DNA of 64,000 nucleotides. It comes from Porphyromonadaceae bacterium UBA7572 (GTDB lineage: Bacteria; Bacteroidota; Bacteroidia; Bacteroidales; Muribaculaceae). The DNA is taken from contig DLLC01000063.1 of assembly GCA_002476625.1 (NCBI GenBank), positions 11,893-75,892 on the forward strand. Direction: 5' to 3'. Shown here one piece after another: positions 53,098 through 62,076 of the stretch (its first letter is position 1; each line of letters begins with the position of its first letter). The position numbers and the translations under genes were made by a program. Under the pieces are notes generated by a model. The model ran no database searches, was not told the origin of the DNA, and was given only the letters and a program-made list of their open reading frames with translations.

Positions 53098-54345
53098 TTA
53101 TTTTAAAATATTTTTCACTGCCTGAAGCGCGGTGAGCATCGATACACCCGTTCCGTCGGCCATTTTCACACGGTTGTGGCCACTGAGCACAGAGCCCACG
53201 GCATAGCAGTTGTTGATCACTTTTCCATCTTTCTTCACATGGAGCTTCTCATCGGTAGCCACACCGAACTCCATGTAAGGCTGTGCATTATACACTCCGA
53301 ATTTCACCCATTGGCTGTGACCGCCATCTGTGGCGTCCACGTCGAGTCCGAACACGGCTTCCTTCACCTCATCGTAGTTGCTGGTGAGCCCGTCGCTCAC
53401 AAACGAGCCACTGGCAAGAATAAAGTTGTCGGCCTTGAGAGGGGTGTCCACCAGGTTCTCGGTGGTGATGCTCTTGAGCGTGCCATTCTCTATCACGCCG
53501 CCGTTGGCCTTGTCGCCGGTGAGATGCACACCGCCTGCTGCGATGAAGCGCTTGCGGAGCAAGTTCTGCACGCGCACGCCTGGCACCGATGGCGGAAGGG
53601 TGGCAAGAAACTGCACTGGGCAGCTCACCTCGTCCTTCAGCTGCTGGCTAAATGCGGCATCGGCAATGCCGAGCACAGCGGGAAGCAGCACCACATCGTA
53701 GTTTCCCCCACTGATTTGGGCGTTCACCTCGCTTGCCACGCGGCTCACGGTCTGAGCGTTGCCAAGCACTTTAGCGATATTTGAGGCGCGCATTTCCGAA
53801 GGACTCTTGCGTGCAGCCTCCAGTTCTGGAGTGCTGAAGCCCTTCACGTCCACTTCTGCGCCGAGCTTACGAAGCCCCGATGCGATAAACTTAGTGGGGA
53901 AGTCAAGATAGCCGATCACATTCACGAGTGCCACCTTGCGCCATGGGAGCTTGCCAGCCTCTGTGAGTGTGGCATAGTCGTCGATAGTGAGCCATGCAGG
54001 CTTCACCGCACCCATTGGGGTGATGCGGTAGTGGTTGGCTTTTGCATCGCCGTTCACTTTCACGCCAGAGTCGGTGAGGAGTGCTTTCGCCTCTGCCGCC
54101 AAGGCTTCAATATTTTCACATTTTGAATATGGGTGCTTGGCATCCAATTTGGCGATGGCATCGAGAGGATTACTCACCACTGCACCCTGGGCGTCATAGC
54201 CGAGCAGGTCGAATGAGCCTGAATTGAAATGCAGTGTGCTCTGGCCCATACTCACGATAGCCACGCGCTTCCCGGCTTTCTGGAGAGCCAGGCCGGCGGT
54301 AAGGCCGCTAAGACCTCCACCTATTATAATAGTGTCGAATTTCAT
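53098..54345 (-). CDS. glpB: Anaerobic glycerol-3-phosphate dehydrogenase subunit B
   Basis: A 415-residue FMN/flavin-type subunit with N-terminal dinucleotide fold TIIIGGGLSGLTAGLAL and C-terminal HNRVKMADGTGVSMLTALQA. Works with GlpA and GlpC to oxidise glycerol-3-phosphate to dihydroxyacetone phosphate. Its start overlaps the glpA stop by 4 bases, indicating translational coupling. Confidence 0.94.
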   Translation of the reverse strand: MKFDTIIIGGGLSGLTAGLALQKAGKRVAIVSMGQSTLHFNSGSFDLLGYDAQGAVVSNPLDAIAKLDAKHPYSKCENIEALAAEAKALLTDSGVKVNGDAKANHYRITPMGAVKPAWLTIDDYATLTEAGKLPWRKVALVNVIGYLDFPTKFIASGLRKLGAEVDVKGFSTPELEAARKSPSEMRASNIAKVLGNAQTVSRVASEVNAQISGGNYDVVLLPAVLGIADAAFSQQLKDEVSCPVQFLATLPPSVPGVRVQNLLRKRFIAAGGVHLTGDKANGGVIENGTLKSITTENLVDTPLKADNFILASGSFVSDGLTSNYDEVKEAVFGLDVDATDGGHSQWVKFGVYNAQPYMEFGVATDEKLHVKKDGKVINNCYAVGSVLSGHNRVKMADGTGVSMLTALQAVKNILK

Positions 54346-55961
54346 TTCTCACCTCCTTCTTTTACAAACTGGTTCACGCCACACAGGTCTTCATACACCA
54401 TGGCTATGAGCTGAGCCTCGTTGAGGGTAGCGCCCCAAGCCACAGGCTTCATGCCTTTCCAGCGCTCGTCCACGAAATCAGCCAGGTCGGCAGCAGCCTT
54501 GTCGGCATCCTTGCCTTGGCAGAGCTGGCCTGCGGCGCGGCAAGAGCAGAGCTGGCCTTGGCAGGTGCCCATACCCACGCGGGTGCGGCGGCGCAAGTCG
54601 ATCAAGTTGGCCACATGCTGGTGCTTCATAGCGTAGTCCACTTCACCTACCGACACGCCTTCGCATTCACACACCAGAGCCTCGTCGAGCTCGTCGGCTT
54701 CCTTGATTTCCTTGGTGTAGGTGCCGTGACGGCCTTCAGCGGCTTTGTCGGCAAAACTGAGCGTGCGCAGGCTCTCGTCGGGAATCTTCGATTCCGAGCC
54801 AGGGAGCGGAGTGGTGCGGGTTTCGCAGACCTTGTTCACGCCCAATTTCTTGCAAGCGAGGTCGGTCACCATCTCAGCCATCAGGCGGTAGGTCATCATC
54901 TTGCCGCCGGTAATGGTCACAAATCCTTCCATGCCATCGCGTGTGGCGTGGTCGAGGGTGACGATGCCACGGCTGATGCTTCGGCCGCTTGGGTCGTTGT
55001 CGCTCGCCACGAGTGGGCGCACGCCTGCATAGGCGCGCAGAATGCGGGTAGTGGCAAGGGCAGGAGCGAGCTGTGCGCCTTCAGAGAGGAGCACCTCCAC
55101 TTCTTCGTCGGTCACCTTCATGTCGTCGCACGTCTCGATAGGCACGCGGTCGCTCGTGGTGCCAATCACGCACACATTGTCGTCAGGCACCAAGATATCG
55201 GCATTGGCCGGCTTGCGGCATCGGTTGATGACCATATTATTAACACGGTGTCCGAAAATGAGCAGCGATCCCTTTGCAGGGAACATATTCACTGTGATGC
55301 CCGCCATCTTTGCCACGAGCATACCCCAGATGCCGCCTGCGTTGATAGTGAGGTCGGCATGCGCCTCGCGCATTTCGCCAGTGTGCTGGTCGCGCATCTT
55401 CACACCCACCACGCGGGTCTGGTCGATGATCAGTTCGGTCACCTCGTGGTAGTTGATGATGTCGGCACCATGAAGGCGTGCGTCCACTATATTGGCCACA
55501 GTCAGGCGGAACGGATCGATAGAGGCATCAGGAATCTTCACGGCGCCGATAAGCGTAGGGTTCACCGCCGGCTCCATGATTTTTGCCTGCTCTGGGTCGA
55601 TGATTTCAGCGCTGATGCCGGCCTTGCGGCACGACTCCACAAAGGTGGCCTGGTAAGCCAGGTCGTCTTCGGGAAGCGTGATAAACAAGCCTTCCGTTTC
55701 GTCTACACAGTGACGCGCAATTTTGCGCAAAATCATATTCTCCTGTATGCACTCCGTGGCAGACTCCTGGTCTGTCACCGCATAGCGTGCGCCACTGTGC
55801 AGCAGGCCGTGGTTACGGCCCGTGGCTCCGTGGGCAAAGTCGTTTCGCTCGATCAGCAGCACACTGAGACCGCGCATAGCACAGTCGCGAGCCGTGCCCG
55901 CACCAGTGATACCGCCACCGATCACGATGACATCGTATTTGTTTTTCAGTTTCAAATCCAT
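54342..55961 (-). CDS. glpA: Anaerobic glycerol-3-phosphate dehydrogenase subunit A
   Basis: A 539-residue catalytic FAD subunit. FAD-binding DVIVIGGGITGAGTARDCA at about 9-27 and the substrate-site segment GATGRNHGLLHSGARYAV. The C-terminal BFD-like [2Fe-2S] domain has its four Cys in CEC (about 431-433) and CQGQLC (about 467-472). First gene of glpACB, with a consensus promoter and a leader hairpin upstream. Confidence 0.96.
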   Translation of the reverse strand: MDLKLKNKYDVIVIGGGITGAGTARDCAMRGLSVLLIERNDFAHGATGRNHGLLHSGARYAVTDQESATECIQENMILRKIARHCVDETEGLFITLPEDDLAYQATFVESCRKAGISAEIIDPEQAKIMEPAVNPTLIGAVKIPDASIDPFRLTVANIVDARLHGADIINYHEVTELIIDQTRVVGVKMRDQHTGEMREAHADLTINAGGIWGMLVAKMAGITVNMFPAKGSLLIFGHRVNNMVINRCRKPANADILVPDDNVCVIGTTSDRVPIETCDDMKVTDEEVEVLLSEGAQLAPALATTRILRAYAGVRPLVASDNDPSGRSISRGIVTLDHATRDGMEGFVTITGGKMMTYRLMAEMVTDLACKKLGVNKVCETRTTPLPGSESKIPDESLRTLSFADKAAEGRHGTYTKEIKEADELDEALVCECEGVSVGEVDYAMKHQHVANLIDLRRRTRVGMGTCQGQLCSCRAAGQLCQGKDADKAAADLADFVDERWKGMKPVAWGATLNEAQLIAMVYEDLCGVNQFVKEGGEK

Positions 55962-56035
55962 TACCCTAAAAACGTTTTTTTGTAGGTTGAAAAGTATGTT
56001 TTAATATAATTAAGCAATTCATAGAAAAGGGCAAC

Positions 56036-56069
56036 CGAAGCAGAAACAGCGGCAACTGTTTTTGCTTCG
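56036..56069 (-). promoter_or_regulatory. Hairpin or operator in the glpA leader
   Basis: A 14-base inverted repeat CGAAGCAAAAACAG/CTGTTTCTGCTTCG (one G-U pair) with a 6-base loop, 26 bases downstream of the glpA -7 box and in the glpA-glpR divergent region. As DNA it could be an operator for GlpR; as RNA it could form a hairpin in the glpA leader. Confidence 0.5.
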
Positions 56070-56094
56070 CAACCATTTTAGTTTTTTTTCGCAA

Positions 56095-56126
56095 CAAATA
56101 TACCACCTTTTTCCCAATAGGGCAAA
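56095..56126 (-). promoter_or_regulatory. Promoter of glpACB
   Basis: Minus strand: TTTG (56126-56123), 20 bases, TATATTTG (56102-56095), exact consensus; leader about 125 bases. Confidence 0.75.
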
Positions 56127-56152
56127 TTTTTACATATATTTCTCATTTATAA

Positions 56153-56184
56153 TTTCATAATGATGAATATGTTTTGTATTTTTG
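56153..56184 (+). promoter_or_regulatory. Promoter of glpR
   Basis: Near-consensus TTTC (56153-56156), 20 bases, TATTTTTG (56177-56184). Diverges from the glpACB promoter, with the -33 elements about 30 bases apart. Confidence 0.6.
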
Positions 56185-56251
56185 TAGTGAAAACGAACAT
56201 TTCCATAAGTTTTGAGGTAAAACCACAGAGTAGATACTACGCAACCACAGC

Positions 56252-57016
56252 ATGACTAAAGAGCAACGACATCAGATCATCATGAACGCCCTGCTAAAAA
56301 AAGGGTCGGCACAGGTAACCGAACTGGCCGACATTCTGCAGGTGTCGTCTGTCACTATAAGAAAAGACTTAACCGAACTCGAAAAGGAGAACAAGCTGTA
56401 CCGCAGCCATGGCCGCGCCATTATGCTCAACCCCTTCACCAGCAACCGCTCCGTCAACGAGAAAGAGAAGCTCTTCACCGAGCAGAAAACGCTCATTGGC
56501 CGGGAGGCCGCAAAGCTCATCACCGCCAACGACTCCATCATCCTTGCCTCCGGCACCACCGTGCACGCCCTGGCGCGGAGCATCGAGCCCAAAGGGCGAA
56601 TCACCGTGGTGTCGGCTTCGCTTCAAGTGAGCGAGACGCTCTCGGAGCACGAGAGCATCGACATTGTGCAGCTTGGGGGTATGCTCCGCCACAGCTCGCT
56701 CTCCGTGGTGGGCGAATACAGCGAGATGATTCTGAAGAATTGCGCTTTCAGCAAGCTGTACCTTGGCGTGGACGGCATCGACTTTGAGTTTGGGTTCTCC
56801 ACCACCGACATGCGCGAGGCCAACCTCAACCAGAAGATGATGCAGACTGCACAGAAAACCATCGTGCTCGCCGACTCCAGCAAGTTTGGCAAACGCGGCT
56901 TCGCCAAAATTGGCAACACTGAGGACATCGACGTCATTATCACCGACGCTGGCATTTCAGCCAAAGACCGCGCCGCCGTCGAAGACCTTGGCATCGACCT
57001 CATCATCGCCAAATAG
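56252..57016 (+). CDS. glpR: DeoR-family transcriptional regulator (GlpR-like)
   Basis: A 254-residue repressor. N-terminal winged helix (TELADILQVSSVTIRKDLTE, residues about 20-39) and a C-terminal DeoR sensor domain with SIILASGTTVHALARSIEP and TIVLADSSKFGKRGF, which bind a phosphorylated sugar or polyol. Divergent from glpACB, the likely target; glycerol-3-phosphate is the expected effector. It ends with TAG, showing TAG is an ordinary stop in this organism. Confidence 0.85.
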   Translation: MTKEQRHQIIMNALLKKGSAQVTELADILQVSSVTIRKDLTELEKENKLYRSHGRAIMLNPFTSNRSVNEKEKLFTEQKTLIGREAAKLITANDSIILASGTTVHALARSIEPKGRITVVSASLQVSETLSEHESIDIVQLGGMLRHSSLSVVGEYSEMILKNCAFSKLYLGVDGIDFEFGFSTTDMREANLNQKMMQTAQKTIVLADSSKFGKRGFAKIGNTEDIDVIITDAGISAKDRAAVEDLGIDLIIAK

Positions 57017-57317
57017 TACACTCCCCACCCATATTGTTTGTCATAGACAGAGCCTCTTCACTCTTCTACGGCAGGGAAGCAACTCTTTACTCCTCCTGAC
57101 CGGGGCTTGGCGCTTCATGCCTCCACTTGCACACAGATGCGGCGACACAAAGCCGCACAAGCAAATAGAATGACATAAGCGCCGCTTTAGCCAGCCTCCT
57201 TACCATAAGCCACCGCAAAAAAATCGGGGATGCCGCTCATTGCGATAGGCAACCCCGATTCTCGTATATTTAAGGAAATGAATGTGTGTATTCGATTACA
57301 CTCTTATTTATTAATCA
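57017..57317. other. Intergenic stretch between convergent glpR and inositol-phosphate synthase genes
   Basis: About 300 bases. It holds the terminator of the inositol-phosphate synthase gene at 57222-57260. The remaining 200 bases show no recognisable gene, repeat or clear glpR terminator. Confidence 0.6.
57222..57260 (-). terminator. Terminator after inositol-3-phosphate synthase
   Basis: Minus strand: AATCGGGGTTGCC pairs with GGCATCCCCGATT (one mismatch) and is followed by TTTTT. About 60 bases beyond the stop. Confidence 0.85.
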
Positions 57318-58625
57318 TCAATCGATTTCTTCATCAGCCTCATAGCCACCCATTTCGCGGATAGCGTTCTTCAGCATCACATACTGCTGGAAGAGGTGGT
57401 TCACTGGCACTTCGTCCACTGTGTAGTCGTGCTGTGGGCTCTTCAGGAAGAAGCTCAGGAAGCGCTGAGTGCCGTAGCGGCCTGCACGGTGCGCAAGGTC
57501 GATAAGCAAGCAGAGGTCGAGACAGAGAGGAGCGGCGAGGATAGAGTCGCGGCAGAGGAAGTTGATCTTAATCTGCATCGGGTAGCCCATCCAGCCAAAG
57601 ATGTCGATGTTGTCCCATCCCTCCTTGTTGTCGTCGCGAGGTGGATAGTAGTTGATACGCACCTTGTGATAGTAGTTGCTGTAAAGGTCGGGTTGCTTCT
57701 CTGCCACGAGGATTGACTCGAGGGTTGAAAGTTTCGACACCTCTTTGGTGCGGAAATTGGCAGGCTCGTCGAGCACGAGACCGTCGCGGTTGCCAAGAAT
57801 GTTGGTAGAGAACCAGCCATTCAAGCCGAGCATACGGGTGCCGATAATTGGAGCGAAACCGCTCTTCACCAGAGTTTGGCCAGTCTTGAAGTCCTTGCCA
57901 GCGATAGGCAGCTTCTTAGCGTCGGCGAGTTCCCACATGGCAGGAATGTCAACAGTGGTGTTAGGAGCGCCCATCACGAATGGGCAGTCTTCCATAAGTG
58001 CTGCGTAAGCATAGCACATGGAAGGAGCCACATGTTCCACATCGTTGGCCTTCATGGCTGCCTCAAGAGCTGCAAGAGTGCCGTGATACTTCATGTCGGG
58101 AGCCACATAGATTTCAGTGGAAGCAGCCCAAAGCACCACCACGCGGTCCACACCGCTTTCCTTCTTAAAGCCACGGATATCCTCGCGGATTTGCTGAGCC
58201 ATATCCCAGCGGTCCTTGCATTGCTTCACGTTGTCGCCGTCGAGGCGCTTTGCGTAGTTGTGGTCGAAAGCGGCCTTCATAGGCTTGATGGCGAGGAGTT
58301 CGTCCTTCACAGGCTCTATGTCCTTCTCTTTGAGCACATGCGCGTTCATCGCGCTCTCGTAAGCGTTGGCTGGATACACGTCCCATGCGGTGAACACGAT
58401 GTCGTTCAAAGAAGGCATCGACACAATCTCGTTATATTTCAGATACTTTTTGTTTTCGCCACGTCCAACACGAATCTTGTCGTATTGTGTCATCGAACCC
58501 ACTGGCTTTGCAAGGCCCTTGCGAGTCATCAAAACGCCAGTCATAAATGTGGTGCTCACTGCACCAAGACCAACCACCATGATACCGAGCTTGCCGGTAG
58601 CTGGTTTTGCTGTTGCTGTTGCCAT
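57318..58625 (-). CDS. Inositol-3-phosphate synthase
   Basis: A 435-residue NAD-dependent enzyme converting glucose-6-phosphate to myo-inositol-3-phosphate. N-terminal dinucleotide motif GIMVVGLGAVSTTFMTG (about 14-30); family motifs NTTVDIPAMWELA, GKDFKTGQTLVKSGFAP, LGLNGWFSTNILGNRDGLVL and SILAAPLCLDLCLLIDLA, including the Lys-rich active site in AGKDFKTGQT. In Bacteroides this enzyme feeds inositol lipid synthesis; a possible partner set lies at 24422-26977 in this window, about 30 kb away. Transcribed alone. Confidence 0.93.
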   Translation of the reverse strand: MATATAKPATGKLGIMVVGLGAVSTTFMTGVLMTRKGLAKPVGSMTQYDKIRVGRGENKKYLKYNEIVSMPSLNDIVFTAWDVYPANAYESAMNAHVLKEKDIEPVKDELLAIKPMKAAFDHNYAKRLDGDNVKQCKDRWDMAQQIREDIRGFKKESGVDRVVVLWAASTEIYVAPDMKYHGTLAALEAAMKANDVEHVAPSMCYAYAALMEDCPFVMGAPNTTVDIPAMWELADAKKLPIAGKDFKTGQTLVKSGFAPIIGTRMLGLNGWFSTNILGNRDGLVLDEPANFRTKEVSKLSTLESILVAEKQPDLYSNYYHKVRINYYPPRDDNKEGWDNIDIFGWMGYPMQIKINFLCRDSILAAPLCLDLCLLIDLAHRAGRYGTQRFLSFFLKSPQHDYTVDEVPVNHLFQQYVMLKNAIREMGGYEADEEID

Positions 58626-58701
58626 AATAAATTAATGTTTATTATAAAACGTTTATATTCAAGTTTGTTCTCAGCTTTCGCTTCAAAAGAGGAAAGCAAT
58701 G

Positions 58702-58709
58702 CAAAAGTA
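58702..58709 (-). promoter_or_regulatory. -7 box of inositol-3-phosphate synthase
   Basis: TACTTTTG on the minus strand, about 77 bases before the start; only a weak TTTC lies 17 bases upstream. Confidence 0.45.
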
Positions 58710-59089
58710 ATGCCTTTTTTTGAACTGAAAAACATAAATGCGGAAAAATATAATTAAGTAGTGTTATATTTCTTCTGTATTGTATAAATTTTATTAACAA
58801 AGCTGCCTACACACCATAATATGTTAATATTTTATAATCGCACATCCCCACTATGCCGCTCATTTTTGCCCAAAAAAGGGATTATTTTAGCAAATCTATC
58901 CCCAAAAACATTTTTTCACATTTCGACTATTAAATTTCACTTTTCGACTATCAGCCGTCATTTTCCCCACCCACCCGCTTTGCACGCCACAGCGCGCACG
59001 CGAGAAGAAAACCGCGTAGAATTTAACCTGCTTCGGCAAAACGACAAAAAATAGGCGCTTGACACTCATTAGATTAAAAGATTTTTTCG

Positions 59090-59097
59090 TAATTTTG
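59090..59097 (+). promoter_or_regulatory. -7 box of valS
   Basis: TAATTTTG 41 bases before the valS start. A TTG at 59060-59062 is 27-28 bases upstream, too far for consensus, so the -33 element is uncertain. Confidence 0.5.
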
Positions 59098-59138
59098 TGG
59101 TTTGAAATTAAATACATCACAAAATATCATATTATAGT

Positions 59139-61832
59139 ATGAACACTTTAGCTACTAAGTACGACCCGAAAGAGGTTGAAGACAAATGGTATAAATACTG
59201 GATGGACCACGACCTGTTCAAGTCGGTGCCCGATGAGCGCGAGCCCTACACTGTGGTGATTCCGCCACCCAACGTGACCGGTGTGCTGCACATGGGCCAC
59301 ATGCTCAACGAGACGATTCAGGATATCCTCGTGCGCCGCGCACGCATGGAAGGCAAGAACGCCTGCTGGGTGCCTGGCACCGACCACGCCTCCATCGCCA
59401 CCGAGGCCAAGGTGGTGAACCGGCTCGCACAGCAGGGCATCAAAAAGAGCGACCTCACACGCGAGGAATTCCTGAAGCACGCCTGGGACTGGACACACGA
59501 GCACGGCGGCATCATTCTGAAGCAGCTGCGACGCCTTGGAGCGAGCTGCGACTGGAGCCGCACGGCGTTCACCATGGACGAGAAACGCAGCGAAAGTGTG
59601 ATCAAGGTGTTCTGCGACCTCTACGACAAAGGGCTCATCTACCGCGGGCTGCGCATGGTGAACTGGGATCCAAAGGCACAAACCGCGTTGAGCAACGAGG
59701 AAGTAATCTACCGCGACGAGCAGTCGAAGCTCTACCATCTGAAATACTACCTGGCCGACCAGGACAATGTGGACACCAGCGCTGAAGGCAATGTGGTGCA
59801 CAAAGACGAAAAAGGCTACTACGCCGTGGTGGCTACCACTCGCCCCGAAACCATCATGGGCGACACTGCCATGTGCATCAACCCTAAGGACCCCAAGAAC
59901 CAGTGGCTGAAAGGCCACAAGGTGATTGTGCCACTCGTGGGCCGGGTAATCAATGTGATTGAGGACCGCTATGTGGACATTGAGTTCGGCACGGGCTGCC
60001 TGAAGGTGACACCGGCTCACGACACCAACGACTACATGCTCGGCAAGACCCACAACCTGGAGACCATCGACATTTTCAACGCCGACGGCACCATCTCCGC
60101 CGCGTCGCCCCTCTATGTGGGCATGGACCGTATGGAATGCCGCAAGCAGATTGCCAAGGACCTCAACGAGGCCGGACTCCTCGACCACGTGGAAGACTAC
60201 GAAAACAAGGTGGGCTACTCCGAGCGAAACAGCGACACCGCCGTTGAGCCACGCCTCTGCATGCAGTGGTTCCTGAAGATGCAGCACTTTGCCGACATCG
60301 CGCTTCCCCCTGTGATGAGCGATGCGCTGAAGTTCTATCCCGAAAAGTATAAGAACACCTACAGAAACTGGCTCGACAACATTCAGGACTGGTGCATCAG
60401 CCGACAGCTGTGGTGGGGGCACCGCATTCCTGCCTATTTCCTGCCCACCGCTGAAGGCGACGACGAGAAATTTGTGGTGGCGCCATCGCGCGAGGAAGCC
60501 TTGGAAAAGGCGCACAAGATAAAAGGATACGAGCACATTACCGCAGAGGAGCTCAAGCACGATGAGGACGCGCTCGACACCTGGTTCTCAAGCTGGCTGT
60601 GGCCAATATCGCTTTTCGACGGCATCAACAACCCCGGCAACGAGGAAATCAAATACTACTACCCCACCTCCGACCTGGTGACCGGACCCGACATCATCTT
60701 CTTCTGGGTGGCACGTATGATTATGGCTGGCTATGAATACATGGGCGAAATGCCATTCCGCCACGTGTACTTCACCGGCATCGTGCGCGACAAGCTCGGA
60801 CGCAAAATGAGCAAGAGCCTTGGCAACTCGCCCGACCCTATCGAGCTGATAGAGAAATACGGTGCCGACGGCGTGCGCATGGGACTGATGCTCGCCGCCC
60901 CAGCCGGCAACGACATCCTCTACGACGACGCACTGTGCGAGCAGGGCCGTAACTTCAACAACAAAATCTGGAATGCGTTCCGCCTGGTCAAGGGCTGGGA
61001 AGTGGCCGACATCGAACAGCCTGAGCACAGCCGCATGGCGGTAGAATGGTTCGACAACGTGCTCCGCAGCACCGAGGCAGAGGTGATCGACCTCTTCGCC
61101 AAGTTCCGTCTCAACGATGCGCTCATGGCCATCTACCGGCTGTTCTGGGAGGAGTTCTCGGCTTGGTACCTCGAGGCAGTGAAGCCTGCCTACCAGAAGC
61201 CAATCGACAGCACCACCATGGACGCCACACTCCGCTTCTTCGACAGCCTGCTCCGCCTGCTCCACCCATTTATGCCATTCATCACCGAAGAGCTGTGGCA
61301 GCACATCGCAGAGCGCGCCGAAGGCGAAAGCATCATGTACGCCCCCGTGGACAAGAGCCCAGCGCCTGCCGATGCCGAAATGCTGAAAGCCATGGAGGAG
61401 GCCAAGAGCATCATATCGGGCGTGCGCAGCGTGCGCTTGAGCAAAAACATCCCGCAGAAGCAGCCTGTGAGCTTAGTGATTGTGGGCAAATGGACCAACC
61501 CGTTCAAGAGCGTGGTGACCAAGCTCGCCGGGCTTGAGAGCATCGACGAGGCCAGTGCAAAAGATCCTGCAGCAGCGAGCTTCATGGTGGGCACCACAGA
61601 ATTCTGCGTGCCACTGGAGGGCGCTATCAATGTGGAGGAGGAAATCAAAAAACTCCAGGCCGACCTCGACTATGCCACTGGCTTCCTGAAAAACGTGGAG
61701 AAAAAGCTCAGCAACGAGCGCTTTGTGGCCAACGCGCCAGAAGCAGTGGTAGCGGCAGAGCGCAAGAAGCAAGCCGACGCCCTCTCTAAAATCAAAACGC
61801 TTAAAGAGAGTATCGCGGCACTCAAAAAATAA
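59139..61832 (+). CDS. valS: Valine-tRNA ligase
   Basis: An 897-residue class I synthetase charging tRNA-Val. HIGH-type motif [13 protein letters not shown] (H51-H54); editing (CP1) domain between about 200 and 400 including [18 protein letters not shown] at 556-560 ([17 protein letters not shown]); anticodon-binding domain about 630-780; C-terminal coiled coil about 830-897 ([20 protein letters not shown]). Length is typical. Confidence 0.97.
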   Translation: MNTLATKYDPKEVEDKWYKYWMDHDLFKSVPDEREPYTVVIPPPNVTGVLHMGHMLNETIQDILVRRARMEGKNACWVPGTDHASIATEAKVVNRLAQQGIKKSDLTREEFLKHAWDWTHEHGGIILKQLRRLGASCDWSRTAFTMDEKRSESVIKVFCDLYDKGLIYRGLRMVNWDPKAQTALSNEEVIYRDEQSKLYHLKYYLADQDNVDTSAEGNVVHKDEKGYYAVVATTRPETIMGDTAMCINPKDPKNQWLKGHKVIVPLVGRVINVIEDRYVDIEFGTGCLKVTPAHDTNDYMLGKTHNLETIDIFNADGTISAASPLYVGMDRMECRKQIAKDLNEAGLLDHVEDYENKVGYSERNSDTAVEPRLCMQWFLKMQHFADIALPPVMSDALKFYPEKYKNTYRNWLDNIQDWCISRQLWWGHRIPAYFLPTAEGDDEKFVVAPSREEALEKAHKIKGYEHITAEELKHDEDALDTWFSSWLWPISLFDGINNPGNEEIKYYYPTSDLVTGPDIIFFWVARMIMAGYEYMGEMPFRHVYFTGIVRDKLGRKMSKSLGNSPDPIELIEKYGADGVRMGLMLAAPAGNDILYDDALCEQGRNFNNKIWNAFRLVKGWEVADIEQPEHSRMAVEWFDNVLRSTEAEVIDLFAKFRLNDALMAIYRLFWEEFSAWYLEAVKPAYQKPIDSTTMDATLRFFDSLLRLLHPFMPFITEELWQHIAERAEGESIMYAPVDKSPAPADAEMLKAMEEAKSIISGVRSVRLSKNIPQKQPVSLVIVGKWTNPFKSVVTKLAGLESIDEASAKDPAAASFMVGTTEFCVPLEGAINVEEEIKKLQADLDYATGFLKNVEKKLSNERFVANAPEAVVAAERKKQADALSKIKTLKESIAALKK

Positions 61833-61859
61833 GCCCCCACACACAAGGCCCAATAAAAA

Positions 61860-61904
61860 AGAGAGGGACTGTGCCAATTATTTTTGACACAGTCTCTCTT
61901 TTTT
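61860..61904 (+). terminator. Terminator after valS
   Basis: Stem AGAGAGGGACTGTGCCAA with its partner TTGACACAGTCTCTCT (one bulge, one G-U) and a short loop, followed by TTTTT. About 28 bases after the stop. Confidence 0.88.
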
Positions 61905-61982
61905 CACGCCAAATTTACGCTGTGCCTAAATTGGCACTCAAATTTGCGCACCTATTTTAACCTATAAATAAAAAATAATCAG

Positions 61983-61990
61983 TAAATTTG
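61983..61990 (+). promoter_or_regulatory. -7 box before the Wzc-like gene
   Basis: TAAATTTG about 87 bases before the start at 62077. No clear -33 TTG at 19-20 bases. Confidence 0.45.
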
Positions 61991-62076
61991 CACACTATAA
62001 TATAAAATTCAGATCATATCAAAGCATAGCTAACGAAAATAGATATTTATTGCAATAAAAAACACCCCTGAACAGT

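Larger units (their letters stand above)
58626..59138. other. Divergent intergenic region between inositol-phosphate synthase and valS
   Basis: About 510 AT-rich bases. It contains TACTTTTG (58709-58702, minus), the probable -7 box of the synthase gene, and TAATTTTG (59090-59097, plus) before valS. A 10-base direct repeat TTTCGACTAT occurs at 58921-58930 and 58942-58951, 21 bases apart. Small frames on the plus strand are not convincing. Confidence 0.55.

Noticed and set aside
54516..55985. A 489-codon open frame antisense to glpA
   Set aside because: It mirrors the codons of a certain gene, has no domain signature and is His/Val/Ala-rich as expected of an antisense shadow.
58821..59054. A 77-codon frame before valS
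   Set aside because: Low-complexity, Pro/Thr/Phe-rich and overlapping promoter sequence; no coding features.
59148..60560. A 470-codon open frame antisense to valS
   Set aside because: Shadow of a conserved gene; composition is dominated by His and Val with no recognisable domain.
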